Positions 33,750-46,062 are shown, numbered from the stretch's first letter. The stretch is DNA of 64,000 nucleotides from Misgurnus anguillicaudatus (GCF_027580225.2 NC_073348.2:24186001-24250000); one strand, 5' to 3'. Translations and numbers: made by a program. Notes: a model not told the origin generated them from the letters alone.

Positions 33750-34140
33750 TAGCAGTGCTCAATCTTGTTATATCCAATATCTTTTCCCTAACTTCCTGTT
33801 TAAGTGGAAATTATGTCAATGCATCGAGCAAATCTGCATATTATTTCAAGTCACTTCAGTTGGTCTTTACATTTGTATTGTAGGTTATTTAGTGGAATGT
33901 GATGCTTATAAATATTTCATTGTGCCCTTTATTTATTTTGAAACACGAAAGCTTTTTCCATTTTTAAGTCAATATCTTTTTAGCTAGCTTATATTACCAG
34001 TTTAAACACTGGCTAAATTTAATATTTGCATAAAAATGAAAGAGGCCTTTGGATGTGCTTTTATCACTTTGTAGTTGTATCAATGCAACTTCAGCTGCAC
34101 ATTTCAAGTAATTAAAATTGCGACCAAAAGAGTAAAATCT
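33750..34140. other. upstream flank of kcnip1, nothing supported
   Basis: AT-rich DNA without resolved repeats or sites. Confidence 0.4.
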
Positions 34141-34168
34141 GCCGTGTATGGGTCGCGAAAGGGGATCT

Positions 34169-34177
34169 TATATATTA
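34169..34177 (+). promoter_or_regulatory. possible TATA box of kcnip1 promoter A
   Basis: TATATTAAA lies 790 bp upstream of the kcnip1 exon A start codon, at the point where the composition changes from AT-rich to the GC-richer leader. Weak evidence; no transcript start is known. Confidence 0.25.
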
Positions 34178-34204
34178 AAGCTCTGCCATGGCAAACCATG
34201 AAAG

Positions 34205-34958
34205 AGAGGTGTAGAGGTGTACAAAAACCTCTTTCTGAGTGGATACAACAGAGGGAGGGAGGAGAGAGAGAGAGAGAGAGAGAGAGAGTGCAGTAGTATC
34301 TTCTGTTTTATGCTGCAGGGATCTGTCCAGCAGCACAGAGCATTCAGATACACCGCAGCGGACCACCGACTTCTCACCACAACACACACCTCCTGCTTAC
34401 ACCCCAAAGGCGCAACCAGGAGAAGAGTCGTGAAGGAAAAGGAAAGACACTCGTCTCCATGGACACCCAACTTCCTACAAGCACTTCATAGTCTGTGTAG
34501 CACAGCAGCGGGTCCCTGCCATCCTTTTAATAATTCATCCGGTCGGTCTTCGAGCCTTGAGCCTGCAGCGCTCACCAACTTTTCCTCCTTCAACTTTAAC
34601 GTCACGGTGGCCGGCTTATTCTGCAAATCTCTTTTATGCACTTCCGACGGTGGACACCAATACTGCACAAAACACCGGTTGTTGCAGTGTGTTGAGTGTG
34701 TGTGTGTGGAGAGAGTTGGTATGTGTGTGTGTGTTTTTGGATGAAGGGCATATAGTGCTGGGAAAGTGGACACTTCTTCGACTCATTCTTGGATTTGGGA
34801 CCAACTGAATGTGCCAAGTAGAGGCTTAAGCAGCATCACATGGAGATCGTATGGGATGTATAGGTCTCATTTGTGAGATTCACACTTTCTGTGCTGCTGT
34901 GTTAAGGCTGTTGTAGTAGGGGCAGCCTGTGCACCCTCTCATTTGATTCTCTTTGACC
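34205..34958 (+). other. kcnip1: presumed 5' leader / promoter region of kcnip1 exon A
   Basis: GC-richer stretch directly before the start codon, with a (GA)n tract at 34259-34289, a CRE-like half site in AACGTCACGG (about 34600), and TG tracts at 34698-34736. It contains a 175-codon frame with many Arg-Glu repeats that comes from the microsatellite and is not accepted as coding. How much is transcribed cannot be told from sequence. Confidence 0.45.
34259..34289. repeat. (GA)n microsatellite in kcnip1 leader
   Basis: About 15 GA units preceded by GGGAGGGA. Sits in the presumed promoter or 5' leader of kcnip1 exon A. Confidence 0.9.
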
Positions 34959-35046
34959 ATGTCTGGCTGTACCAGCCGCTGCAGACAGGGGGTGCTAAAG
35001 CTCATGCAGTCCCTTCAGAGGCTCGTCTCGGGAACCCTCAGTAAAG
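34959..35046 (+). CDS. kcnip1: kcnip1 alternative first coding exon A
   Basis: KChIP1 is a neuronal calcium sensor protein that binds the N terminus of Kv4 potassium channels and controls their surface expression and inactivation. This exon encodes 29 residues plus one base: MSGCTSRCRQGVLKLMQSLQ then RLVSGTLSK. It matches, without gaps and over the full length, the mammalian KCNIP1 N-terminal variant that starts MSGC and ends GTLSK (recalled, not searched). The exon ends in phase 1 at a GTAAGA donor, and a G left over fits the Asp that opens the shared DKIEDELE exon. The Cys pair at 4 and 8 and a basic amphipathic helix suggest membrane association. EF hands lie beyond the window. Confidence 0.82.
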
Positions 35047-36102
35047 GTAAGACACGTGCATAAAAAAACTCTGGAAATTTGTTAAAACCCAGCCTGTGAA
35101 AATTCAGCTAAAGTCGTTTATTGTGATTTACATCCTAAAGTACGTAATGTAAAGATCATACTGTAAAAATATAACCTTGATATTGACTGAGTAAGGCCAA
35201 GTGCAAGTAAAAAAATTTAATTCAACGTTTATGCTCCTAATCTTATATTTCAATTATGAGACTTAAGCCTGGATTTCACAGGCAGGGTAACAATTGCTTT
35301 TTAGCAATTTCCTCGCTGTTTTTCTTTCTTCTTTTTTATTTGATGTTATTGATGTCCTGTCATTTTTTGTCTTTCTGATCTCTTCTGTTGCTCGGGTATG
35401 ATAGCATTGTGTCAGCAGAAAGTACACTGCATGGTTTGTCTGCCCGTGGAGAGGCTGAAATCAAGCTGTATCTGTTTATCTGCTGTTAGCGTGCGCGGAG
35501 AGCCGGAACCTCACTGTGCACTGTTATAACCCCACTATCTCCCCACACCTTCATTATATCGTCCTCACAGATAAGCACTCTTCCTATACACAGGGGAGCA
35601 GGCGCTAATTTAAAGTGGATATTGAGAATTCTGAGGCGCATGGTATAGAATCTAAACAACTTTCTTCGGACCACTAGAGCAGCACAATGTGGAAATAAGC
35701 CCAGAGTGAAATAAAGCTGTGACTGAAATACTATACATCCTTAAAAGTAAAGGTTTCTAAAAGGGTCTTTGTCAGAATCCATAAAGAACATCCACAAAAC
35801 CTTGTGTAATAGGTTTTTAGACTATTAAAAGGTAGTAAAGTAAAGTGAAGAATCCTTTTTTAACACCTTTATTTGTTTGTGCACAGCATTGCAGTTTTTT
35901 GTTAGACTGTGAAAATTAAGGTTTAGATAACCATACGCAAAAAAATCCTTACATTTTTAATTTGAATTTACAATTAATTTAAACTTTCTTTACTAGTAAG
36001 CTTGCGTTATTTCAACTTTATTTTTAGCAATTATAATTTCAAATTTGTTAAACACTTAAGTGCAAGAAGGAATTTTTATAGTGTATGATAAAGAAACTGC
36101 TC
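35047..36102 (+). other. kcnip1: kcnip1 intron, 5' part
   Basis: Holds the dispersed repeat shared with 27525-27665 (at 35160-35290) and otherwise AT-rich sequence with no resolved element. Confidence 0.5.
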
Positions 36103-36204
36103 TTAAAGGGATAGTTCACAAAAAAAATCAATGAATTAATTTACTCACCCTTATGTTGTTTCAACCTTGTACAAAATTTTTGTTCTTTGAGCATAAAGAA
36201 AAAT

Positions 36205-37203
36205 GGGTCTCATTCACTAAGCATGCGTACGCACAAACTTGTGCTTGAGATTTGCGTACGGATGTTTTCACGAATAAATCGTGATTCAACAAAAACTTTC
36301 GTAACAAATTTTTTTCTAAATGTATGCAAAATTCAAGAAAACCTAACCACTCCTATGCAATAATCACTTAGGCTATAATCAAATACTAGGCTATAATGTG
36401 TATGATAATGTTGATATATAAAATTTACATGATTATATTTTATATTGTAATATTTTCTGTATTATATATTATTATACACTGAAAAAAAACTTCTGGACAT
36501 CAGTTGCACATGATTAAATAAGGTTTACTTAAAAATTAAATTTTAATTAAATAGTATTTTAAGAAAACTTGATTCAATCATGTTGAACTAAACCGGAATT
36601 TATTTTCAGTACATGATCTATATTATTATTATTATACATTATTATAGCCTACTTGTTTCTACACATATAAAGAAGATGCACGTAATGACAAATCTTCACA
36701 CTTTCCTTCCTCACTTTTTAAATCTCTATATGAAAGCGTCTGCTTAATGCCTAATGTAAATGTAATGAGAAGTCCAAACGTCAATCACTTGATCTCATGT
36801 CTGTTTTATTTTAGATACAGATGCGCGTCTCTGTCATATTAATTAAATGTCATATTTGTTAACGCATTCAATTATTTAATGTTACTCCGGTTGGTGGACA
36901 GCACTGGCTTCCTTCAGCGACAGCAAAACCTCCCAAATAAAAAATGGAATGCAAAACAGAACTTTATCGATAATAAATATGATCATGGATTTCTTTTCGA
37001 GCTCTTTTGCTTTTATGACAATCTGTTCTAAGATTTTCTGAAAAGCCTTTATATGGAGCTGGTTTAGGCGTGTTTTATGCAAATCACCAACCTTGTGCAT
37101 GCGGCCGCTCATGAACAGATTCATATTCGTACGCACGTATTGTGAATTAGGCGGAAAGTTTACGTGAGAAGAAAATGTACGCAATTATTAGTGAATGAGA
37201 CCC
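36205..37203. mobile_element. DNA transposon with GGGTCTCATTCACTAA ends, inside M1 copy 3
   Basis: Left end GGGTCTCATTCACTAAGCAT, right end inverted GGGTCTCATTCACTAATAAT; GTACGCA motifs follow in both. 999 bp. Its interior contains a smaller hairpin (about 36478-36610, ACTGAAAAAAAACTTCTGGA) and an L2-like tail fragment at 36735-36765. No coding frame recognised. Confidence 0.75.
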
Positions 37204-37204
37204 A

Positions 37205-38418
37205 GGGCCCTATTTTAACTATCTGAAACGCAAGTGCGAAGCGCAAAGCGCAAGAGACTTTGTGGGTGGATCTTGGGCGCTGTTGCTATTTTCCCGGCGG
37301 GAGAAATAACTCTTGCGCCAGGCGCAAATCAATAAGGGGTTGGTCTGAAGTAGGTTCATTATTCATAGGGTGTGGTTTGGGCATAACGTCAAATAAACCA
37401 ATCAGAACGTCATCCAACATTCCCTTTAAACGCAAGTTCCATGGCGGGTTGCTATTATTATGAAGGATTTACCAGGCGCACGCCAGGAGCGGTTCACAGC
37501 CGAGGAGACCGACGTTCTTGTAAGAGCAGTCAAAGACAGAGAAGTTGTTTTGTATGGGGATGGGAGAAATTCGCCCAAATCAGCGTCGGTTAAACAGGTG
37601 TGGGAGAAAAATAGCCACAATTGTCTCATCAGCTGGCATCCCCAGGACGTTGCGCCGCAAGCGCTACAATGATGTCAGGAGACGAGGGAATCCCAAGCTT
37701 GCAAGCATAAATCGGGCACGCACATGACCTGATGCCAGCAGAGGACATCGCTTCGTCCACCCTCACCGCTGAAAGCCAAGAAACACAAGCAGTCCAACCC
37801 CAAAGTACACTTACAAATCAAGTTCACATACATTAAGGTTTCTTATGAAAACATTTTAATTATTATTTACATAAAATAAACGTAATACAGCCACACAACA
37901 CACTTATGAAAATATTTCAATCGTTATTTGCATGATCATTTTTTAACGCAGCCACACAATAAATAAAAACTATCACCACAATGCTCACCACTATGATTTC
38001 CCTTATCTCATGTGTTAATATTTTTTTATTGTAACAATTTATGATTTGCAAAAATAACTGTTGCATCTGTGTAGATTAGATAAGCAAAGTGTGTGCACGT
38101 TGTGCACGCTATACATTATGGTCAAGCATGCGCCCTTAAAATAGCATAATGAACCACGCACAACGCGCCACTGACTTTAGACTTGTTTATTTTGGTCAGT
38201 GGCGCAATTGTTTTTTGAAACTGCAAAATAGCATCAGGGATGGTTTGCGCCGGAACACGCCTCCTTTTTTGCGCTAAACCGCCCAGGGAGCGCAAGTTCA
38301 TTCCCTAGTTTGCCGACGTGCGTCTGTGGAGGGAAAAACCCGCTGTGCGCCAGTGCAAAATACCAATGATACATGCGTCACTGACAAAGTCAATTGCGCT
38401 GGGTGCAAGATAGGGCCC
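37205..38418. mobile_element. PIF/Harbinger-type element with GGGCCCTAT ends
   Basis: Left end GGGCCCTATTTTAAC, right end inverted GGGCCCTATCTTGCACCC, 3-bp duplication CCA (37202-37204 and 38419-38421). The left copy of CCA includes the last two bases of the 36205-37203 element, so this insertion came later. Carries GCGCAA/TTGCGC repeats near both ends and a Myb/SANT-like pseudogene. Confidence 0.75.
37460..37727 (+). pseudogene. Myb/SANT-like DNA-binding protein of a Harbinger element, broken
   Basis: RFTAEETDVLVRAVKDREVV and LYGDGRNSPKSASVKQVWEK lie in one frame; IATIVSSAGIPRTLRRKRYN then DVRRRGNPKLASINRA lie in another. Together they form a trihelix-type Myb/SANT domain like those of the second protein of PIF/Harbinger elements, which helps the transposase reach the nucleus and DNA. 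A frameshift near 37612 and a stop after INRART break it. Confidence 0.65.
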
Positions 38419-38667
38419 CCAGTGTTTTGAAGAATGTAATCAAACAGAACTATGGCACCATTGACTTTCATAGGTGGAAAAAATTATACTATGGAAGTGA
38501 ATGGTCCACAGATTTTTTTGGTTACAAAATTCTACAAAATATCTTCCTTTATGCTCAGAGAACAAATACATTTATACAGGTTTGTAACAACACGAGAGAA
38601 AATTATGACAGTTTTCATTTATTTTTGGTGAACTATCCCTTTAAAATGGAATTAGTATACTTTCCAA

Positions 38668-38845
38668 AAAAATGCTAGGTTATTTTCAACCCAGCGTGGG
38701 GTCAAAAAGGGACGAGTCCAGATGAGTTGGGTTATAATTTAACCTACGCTGGGTTGTTTCAACTCTTTGTTGGGTCAATATGTAATTCCCTAGGTTGATT
38801 TAACCCAACGGCTGGGCTCGTACCTTTTTGACCCAACTCTGGGTT
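38668..38845. mobile_element. M2-related MITE (GCTGGGTT repeats)
   Basis: TGCTAGGTTATTTTCAACCC and CTACGCTGGGTTGTTTCAAC, ending TTTTTGACCCAACTCTGGGT. Resembles 27277-27430. It is directly followed by the element at 38848. Confidence 0.65.
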
Positions 38846-38847
38846 AA

Positions 38848-39375
38848 AGGAAAACACCACCGTTTTTCAATATTTATGTTCGTATCTCAACTTAGACAAA
38901 TACATACCTTTTTTCAATGCATATCTTTTTTCAATGCGTACACTTCATCTTTGCACAGAGCGATGTGAATGTGTTAGCATTCATGAATTTAGAAGCTACC
39001 AAACACTTCATGTTTTCCCTATTTAAAGACTCAGTGAGGGGGGAGTGATGATGTTACTGCGCCAGAGGTCGAAGTGCTGCAAACTAAGTCCTCTTCCGCC
39101 ATACAAGATAGTTCTCATTTTTATCCACTTAAAAAATCGCCACGTTTTATTTTGTGCCACCATACTTACTCGTGTAACTACTCATGTAACAGTCTTTAAA
39201 TAGGGAAAACATGGAAGCGTTTGGTGGTCTTTAAATTCATCCCAGTTTGGATCCTAAGGATCACGACACACTGTGCAAAGATGAATTGCACGCATTGAAA
39301 AAGATAGGTATGTATTAATTCATCTAAGTTGAGGTAAGAACATAGTAAAATATTGAAAAACGGTGGTGTTTTCCT
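38848..39375. mobile_element. long-inverted-repeat MITE (AGGAAAACACCACCG)
   Basis: Left end AGGAAAACACCACCGTTTTT, right end CGGTGGTGTTTTCCT. Arms extend over 200 bp (TCATCTTTGCACAG and CTGTGCAAAGATGA in opposite arms). Left flank TTAA, right flank TCAT, so the duplication has mutated or one end moved. No coding capacity. Confidence 0.75.
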
Positions 39376-39431
39376 TCATTTTTCTTTCATAAATCCATTC
39401 TTATGTAAAGAGTTCCAATGCTTCAGATTAT

Positions 39432-39583
39432 ATTCCTGTGGCTCAATTGGTATTGCTGTGTTAGCAGTGCAAAGGTCATAGGTTTGATTACCTGCGAACA
39501 CGCGTACATATCAAATGTACGGCTTAAATGCTCTGTAAATTGCTTTGGATAGACGTCTCTGCCAAATGCATTAATGTAAAATT
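39432..39583 (+). repeat. tRNA-derived SINE with L2-type tail
   Basis: A box TGGCTCAATTGG (39439-39450), B box GGTTTGATTACC (39481-39492), then a 3' end TGCTTTGGATAGACGTCTCT GCCAAATGCA, the L2 LINE-like tail used for mobilisation. Confidence 0.75.
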
Positions 39584-39589
39584 ATGTTC

Positions 39590-40440
39590 TGCGATTTTAA
39601 AGAGCTGATGCTCAAGGTCCTCTGGGTAAACCGACTCCTTTTAGAGTTGATAAATAGTGCGAATTTGTAATCATTGCTCGGCTAAGCGAGAGAGGAAGAG
39701 AAAAAAAGAGAGTCTCCAGATGTCCATCATAGTTTATTTTGGATGGCTGCACTGAGCTTCTAATGGGTTAATGGTGACCCTTTACCCCTGCAGGAAGTGG
39801 ATGCATTTCTGAGTCTGCTGCAGTTAACCTAAATATGCATTATTTTTACACACATATACACCACAGAATGGCATTTATCAATTTATGTTTTTGTGTGTTA
39901 CTCAATGCGTCTCAAGGACAAACTGGGTCTGTAAGGCATATTTGTCTCTATAAGCTGCACGACACTTTTTGTGTCTAGATCTTGTACTTTCTGTATTTGA
40001 CCTCAAAATGTTACAGTATTTTAGGATGAACTCTCAAATGTCCAATCTGGTACAACAACCAAACAAAAATGACAAGGTCAGCCGAGCACATGGTACTGTG
40101 TGTGCGCGATTATGTGAGAACTGCTATTTTTGCAGAGTTTTACATTTCCAATGTGATGAGCCTCTGGGGGTGGGAGAAAGAGCATTTGACATTTCGAAAG
40201 AACGCCAGGTCGATCAATCCTTTCAACTTACCTTGGCATGCCACAAATTTTCCCTCTTGTCTGCAGAAGAACTGCTTGAACGCATAACTCCTCTGTGTGT
40301 AAAGACTGTACGTGGTGCATACAGAAGTTACTTTAAGCCCTGTGATTGGCAGAATCAATAGTGATGTGGACTGGCTTGGAATTTTGTACCAGGTTGAGTA
40401 AAACTATTGGAAAAGGGGGAAAGCAAGAACGATTTAGGTA
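39590..40440. other. kcnip1 intron, no resolved feature
   Basis: A 130-codon plus frame at 39969-40361 overlaps 73-codon frames on both strands and shows no domain. Not accepted. Confidence 0.45.
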
Positions 40441-40445
40441 ACATG

Positions 40446-41123
40446 CACTCAAAAAAATATTTTTGCACCTTGTCTAATTTACCTAAATGAAACAAGTTAA
40501 TACAACAATTTTTTTTAATTTTTTTGTCTCAACCTATTTTTATAATGTTCAATCTGCTTAAATTAAAAAAAAATTACATGAACTTAATCATTTTATATTG
40601 GGACCATATTAATGATTTTTGTTGCTGTTACTTACTGGGCCAGTGGGCCGTGAATCTGTATTTCCCAGCATGCTTTGCATGCAACTGCCTTTGGAGAGTA
40701 AATTTTTTTAATTAAGTGTTATTTTAGGCATTTTTAGGTAAAGAGAATGACTTTCTAGTGTTTAATGTTGGTTTATCTTATTGATTTAGAAGAGTTTGTG
40801 TTATATTTTTACAAATTGTTTGGTTACCATCGTGCAGAAGAGTGGCGCTTGTGGTTAAGTTGTGGATGTGATGTACGTATTTCTTTAACTGTGTTAATGT
40901 CTATTTGAAGATCAATCTCTTCTCACATGTTCATCCAATGTGGCATTAGCATGCTAACGTGTGCTTATGCTTATTAGTATTATATAGAAACGGACAATTG
41001 GTTTAACTAGACTTTTTAGCTTGAATGAACTTGGTTTGTCTTTGTTGTACAAGCCTAAACTAATTTCGTGGAAAAGTTTTCCTTAATTCAATTATGTTGA
41101 ATGAACAAAAATTTTTTTGAGTG
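40446..41123. mobile_element. MITE with CACTCAAAAAAAT ends
   Basis: Left end CACTCAAAAAAATATTTTTG, right end inverted CACTCAAAAAAATTTTTGT. 678 bp, AT-rich, with CCAGCATGCTTTGCATGCAA at 40666-40685. Target duplication not clear. Confidence 0.65.
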
Positions 41124-42249
41124 ATGACACACAAAATGGGATGTTTTGCAGAATGTCTGAGCTCTTATTCATCCATCAAAGGTAGCTGCACTATATTTTG
41201 AATAAAAGGCTGGGTTCCCAGTAAGCAATCTTGCATTTGAAAGACGTCTAAAGGCGCATTTACGTTGCATGTTTTAAGTGACTCAATTCAGATTTTTTTC
41301 TCTCATGTGGCACAGATCAGATATGACCCACAAATGTGTAAGCAGGAAGAAAGTGATATTCTTAGATAGGTGTAAATCAGATACATGCATTCGCATTTGC
41401 AATGTTAGCGGAAATATCGAATATTCCTATCTTAAGCCGTGTCGTACATCACTGATAAAGTGACGTTGGTCAATGACGTCAACCCAGGTGGACACCTACC
41501 ATGACGCTTCATAGCAGAACAATGAGGACAACGGCTATGCTTAGTGGAGTAATGCTGAAGTTTGATGTGTTGTTACAGAAATAAAGCACATGCCTGGATT
41601 GGCTAATCGGGAGCACTCAATGAATTCCCGGTGTGCCGGTCATGCCACCGGGTTGTAGGTTGCTGTCTCGCTGCCTGCACTCACAGCAGCCCCACTTGTG
41701 TACACCTTGCGGGTGGGGGATGTCCCCACCACTTTATGCCCAAGTTGATTGTGTCCTCCTGACCACTTATTGGAAGAAATGTAAAAAATATATTCTTGCA
41801 GTGGGTGTGTATTAGGGTCCATTAACTAAAAGCATGGAATACGCAAGAAGCGCTGCTTTCTTCTGCCTCTCAAAGCGCTGTCTGCCTTTGCTACCAATCC
41901 CACTCACTGTGAGCATGAGTTTTGTTTCAGATGAGTCTATATTTGAGTGTGCTTGCCACGCGTCTACATTTAAAATAAAGTTGAACGTGACATGATGCGA
42001 ACGGTCTACAAATCGTAATTCTTTAAAATCTAAGTCATAGATGTAACAGTAATTCTTCATTATTGTCTACTGTAAGGATAACAAAAATCTATTTGATGCA
42101 AAACTTCTCTCAGTTTATTAGAAAAAAGCATGTTTCATATGATTTTTATGTTTTTATCGCTTTTAAAAGATGATAGCAGGTCATCCAACAAATTGGATAC
42201 ATGCAACAAATCAGAATTGGGCATCAAGATGTGCAGTGTAAATCCAGCC
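41124..42249. other. kcnip1 intron, no resolved feature
   Basis: AT-rich, no coding frame or transposon ends that I can support. Confidence 0.4.
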
Positions 42250-42549
42250 TAACTGTGGGTTCACACCAGCTGCAGTAGAGGCGGCAAAAACGCGCTATTT
42301 TTATGCGCTTTTTTTACAGTGTTATGCGCTTTTGAGTTATGCGCTTCATTTGTGCGTGAAAGCCGCGCGTAAAATTCTAGTCATTTGAGACATTCACGTG
42401 GAATTTCGCGTCATGGGAGGGTTCCACGCCATTCCCACCGCGCCATTCTCGTGTTAAACACCGCAGGATGCTTATTCGCATCTTTGCATTGACTTAACAT
42501 GTAAATCACTCACGCTAGCCGCCTCTTCCGCATCTGGTGTGAATGCCAC
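42250..42549. mobile_element. M4 MITE, copy 3
   Basis: Left end CTGTGGGTTCACACCAGCTG, right end GCATCTGGTGTGAATGCCAC. Interior rich in GCGC and CGCGT. No coding capacity. Confidence 0.65.
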
Positions 42550-43353
42550 AAACACAGCACAGACATCTAGACCCAAACAAGGCAACATTTTTGGTCTGTC
42601 AGTGAACAATTTATTAGACGTCTAACCATAGCCCAAAAATAATTGAAAATAAATAAATCTAAACACCATATAGTCACAGTTGACTTTGCTAACATGATGA
42701 AATATCAATCTCACAAGTTATATTGGCAAAAACAACATGTAACCAAATCCAAGTGACATGAGCCTGTCTTCCTTGTAATAGTTTTCTAGTTTATTGTGAC
42801 AGGAACATGTTGTCTGCATCTTGGTGCTGTCCAAGCCAATCGTGACACCAAGTATATTTTGGCTAGAAGTGGGTTACTCCATATTGGGTCTATAGTTAAC
42901 CAAGATGGTGGTTTCATTTCTGTTTGTAGTCAAAATTCCATTGCATCTATACAGCTCCATCACTTCTGTATTATTTGCTTTTAGTAGATTATTAGGGGCC
43001 GATGTAATGTTCACAGTCGGACTGCTTGTGGGTTATAAACCGATGTACACTTTTGGAGAGAGAAACAGAAAGAGATGATATTCAGGACGCATGTTTTGCT
43101 GATTCAGTCTATTAAACAGGACTATAGTTCATTAACTGACTAGTTCTTGTGTTTAGTTCACCCAAATATTTACATCATCATTGTTTATGTAATGCTGTTT
43201 AAAACCCAAATATAACTTTTCAGTGGAACAAAAAATATGCAGAATAAGAGATTTCCTCAGTCACCATTTACTTTCATTCTATCGAAAACAATGAAATAAA
43301 AGAGTGAATGATGACGTGACTGCACCTTTACATTTTCATTTGTAAAAATTATC
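42550..43353. other. kcnip1 intron, no resolved feature
   Basis: AT-rich, nothing supported. Confidence 0.4.
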
Positions 43354-43357
43354 TTAA

Positions 43358-44148
43358 AGGTCACGCTCTTCCTGATCCTGTTCTTCTTTAAACCCTATAG
43401 ATGGTTTCATCGGACGCACGTGATACACGTCTGGATCTGAACCTTACTTCTGGTTTCGTTTTTTTAATGGTCTGACTAGTTGCTAAATTGATCTCTTGAA
43501 CAAATGCCTCATCGAAAATAACAAATGTTTTGGTTTCCTAGGTAATCTATGTGGTGTTGTTTTGCTTGTTATATAAATAAACTATGTTTAAAGTACTTTG
43601 TTGTTATTTATTCTTAGCGGAGTTTACCGGAAGTTACGTGCGTACAGCGACAGCCGCTTGTTTATGTTGTTACTGCTGAAACCGTCTATAATAGCATAAA
43701 TAATACCTGTAAAATGATAAAGCTCAAAGTTCAACGGCAGGTGATATATTTTCTCTAAGAGTCCCCTTTCAAAGCCGAACCAAAGCGAACGGCCGGTTTG
43801 GACTACAGCCCTCTACTTCCCGAATGAATGACATCAATAAAACAGTTTTTTGACTAAACTCCGCCCACAGGAATACGTCAGCCGCCAGCTAAGCTAACGG
43901 CAAGCTGTGCGAATCACAACACATTAAACAAACTACACAATCAGAACTCGTTACGTATTTCTGAAGGAGGGACTTCATAGAACAAGAAAGACATCAGCCT
44001 GGTTTGAGGACAGTGAAAACAGCGCTATACAGATAAGTAAATTGTGTGAAAAATAATGTGTTTTTTTTACACATGAAACATGAACAGATGTTATATTGCG
44101 CACTGCAAGCAAAATGAAAGCTTCAAAAACACAGAAAAAATGCGACCT
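43358..44148. mobile_element. TTAA-flanked element (AGGTCACGCTCTTCC)
   Basis: Left end AGGTCACGCTCTTCCTG, right end inverted AGGTCGCATTTTTTCTG, TTAA on both sides (43354-43357, 44149-44152). 791 bp. No recognisable transposase. Confidence 0.7.
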
Positions 44149-44152
44149 TTAA

Positions 44153-45410
44153 TAAAAGCATAAAGGTTTATTCACAATAAACATTAAGGTTTACTCAAGA
44201 ACATGCAAATACATGAATGTGTCTTCATATGCTTTATTAAAGATTTACCTTATTTAATATTTAACTGGCTTAAGAAAGTTTGTCTCCATTCTGGTTTATT
44301 ACCCATCTCTCTCTCTCCCTAAATCTTATCAGTTTTCAGTATGCTCCCTATGGTTGTGTTTCTCTGTATCATCTTATGCAAATGCAATATTATGTGACAC
44401 ATCAAGCCTGTTCAAGTCTCCTCTGCCATCTCGGTCTCTTGTTTCGATTGAGCTCTAGATATTGTGTGTTTGTGTGTGTGTGTGTGCGTGCTCATAACAC
44501 CTTGCGGCAATAACACAAGCAAAGGACCCAAACATCCAAACGTTGCATCTAAAATAATGGAGAGCATGAGAGATAAATAAACAATTCAAACCTGACATCC
44601 CCATCCGAATGCCCTTATAACCTTTAAAAGAATGTGCAAGAAAATTTGCATGTGTTTGAGAGCCTAAAACTGAGGTCATGTGTGCTTGTATGTGGATTAA
44701 TATGTGCAGAGAAAAAAATATTAAAACATAATAAGATTCAAAATAGCACTATATTTTCTTTATTTCGTTTTTTGTGACGCGGGTGCGTCTTACATGGATC
44801 ATTTTAATTCAAAGGTTCTTGTGCAGTGTTCAGGAAAAAATGCAAAGAAATATGAGGGACCGCAGCTGTTCAGCTTGCTGCATCCTGGTTGTAAACTGAC
44901 ACACTGTCATTCCCTAAGCCTGTCGAAGAACATCTCTGCATCCCAATTTGTATGCTATCTGTCAAATGGTATTCAAAATTAGCATTTGTCATAACCAAAA
45001 CAGTACATACTTTTTGGGGCATAGTATAAGACAGCAAGAATGTACTGTATGTGTAACCATGGTTACCCTGGATGTTCTTAACGGCGCTTCTTTTATTGAC
45101 TTTTAAAGGAGTGATAAGCTGGAATTTGGAGAGGTCAGAGAAGGGCAGAGCTGCATGTGCATGAATGCTGAGTCCACCGGATTGCGGCGTCCCAGCGGTG
45201 TGTTAAAGTTATCTGAGTTTGAGGAAAACAGGCGCACGTGCACACACGGGCATTCAGGGCTCATAGAGGGTCACACACGCACATTCATACACACGTGGGT
45301 GCACTTGTTTAGCAAACACCAGGACTTAGCTCTCTCTAGAGGTAGCGGTCAGCTTCTGTATCTCTTCTTCTGTTTTCTCTTTCTTTTAAATTAAAATCAT
45401 TGTTACTACA
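44153..45410. other. kcnip1 intron, no resolved feature
   Basis: Contains a TG tract (44463-44490). Short frames on both strands without domains. Confidence 0.4.
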
Positions 45411-45734
45411 CTGTAAAATTGATTTTGTGGCTTAGCAAATTTAACTAAATAAAATGAGTACATTCTATTTAAAAAAATTATTATTGTTTTTAACCAAATA
45501 TTAGTAAAAATAACACAAAAAGGTGAGTAATTGTAAACTAACACATTATTTAGTAAATTCAACTAAATTTTATCATGTAAAAATTGTAAGAAGGAAATTA
45601 AATTTATAATTTTTGGTTGAAACTACTTGAATTATTATATATAAATATAACTAACTAGGCAGTGGACTAAAAAAAATAGGCTGTATTTACTTATTTACTT
45701 ATTTATATAGTGCATCTTTTTGTATCCACTTTTT

Positions 45735-46062
45735 TAAGTATATTTTACATGGAATTTTAAGCAATTGCTTAAATTGCTTAAAATTCCATGTAAAACTTAC
45801 TTAAAAAATTGCAATTGCTTTAATTGCTTAAAATTCCATGTAAAACTTACTTAAAAAATTGCAATTGCTTTAATTGCTTAAAATTCCATGTAAAACTTAC
45901 TTAAAAAATTGCAATTGCTTTAATTGCTTAAAATTCCATGTAAAACTTACTTAAAAAATTGCAATTGCTTTAATTGCTTAAAATTCCATGTAAAACTTAC
46001 TTAAAAAATTGCAATTGCTTAGAATTCCATGTAAAACTTACTTAAAAAATGCAATTGCTTAA
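45735..46062. repeat. 50-bp tandem repeat, part 1
   Basis: Units begin at 45781, 45831, 45881, 45931 and 45981 with AAATTCCATGTAAAACTTAC; the last two units are about 40 bp. An inverted copy lies just before (45735-45780). The array resumes at 47697 after an insertion. Confidence 0.9.

Larger units (their letters stand above)
36107..38640. mobile_element. M1 MITE, copy 3, split by two nested elements
   Basis: Left arm AGGGATAGTTCACA (36107 on), right arm ending TTTTTGGTGAACTATCCCT (38640), TTAA on both sides (36103-36106, 38641-38644). 2.2 kb of later insertions (36205-37203 and 37205-38418) interrupt it in the middle of the first arm. Confidence 0.85.

Noticed and set aside
34217..34744. 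A 175-codon open frame in the kcnip1 leader
   Set aside because: Its Arg-Glu run comes from the (GA)n repeat, it shows no domain, and it lies in the presumed 5' leader.
39969..40361. 130-codon frame in the kcnip1 intron
   Set aside because: Overlaps open frames on both strands and has no domain.
45781..46020. CRISPR-like regular repeats
   Set aside because: Units are directly adjacent without variable spacers, and the DNA is vertebrate; it is a tandem repeat.
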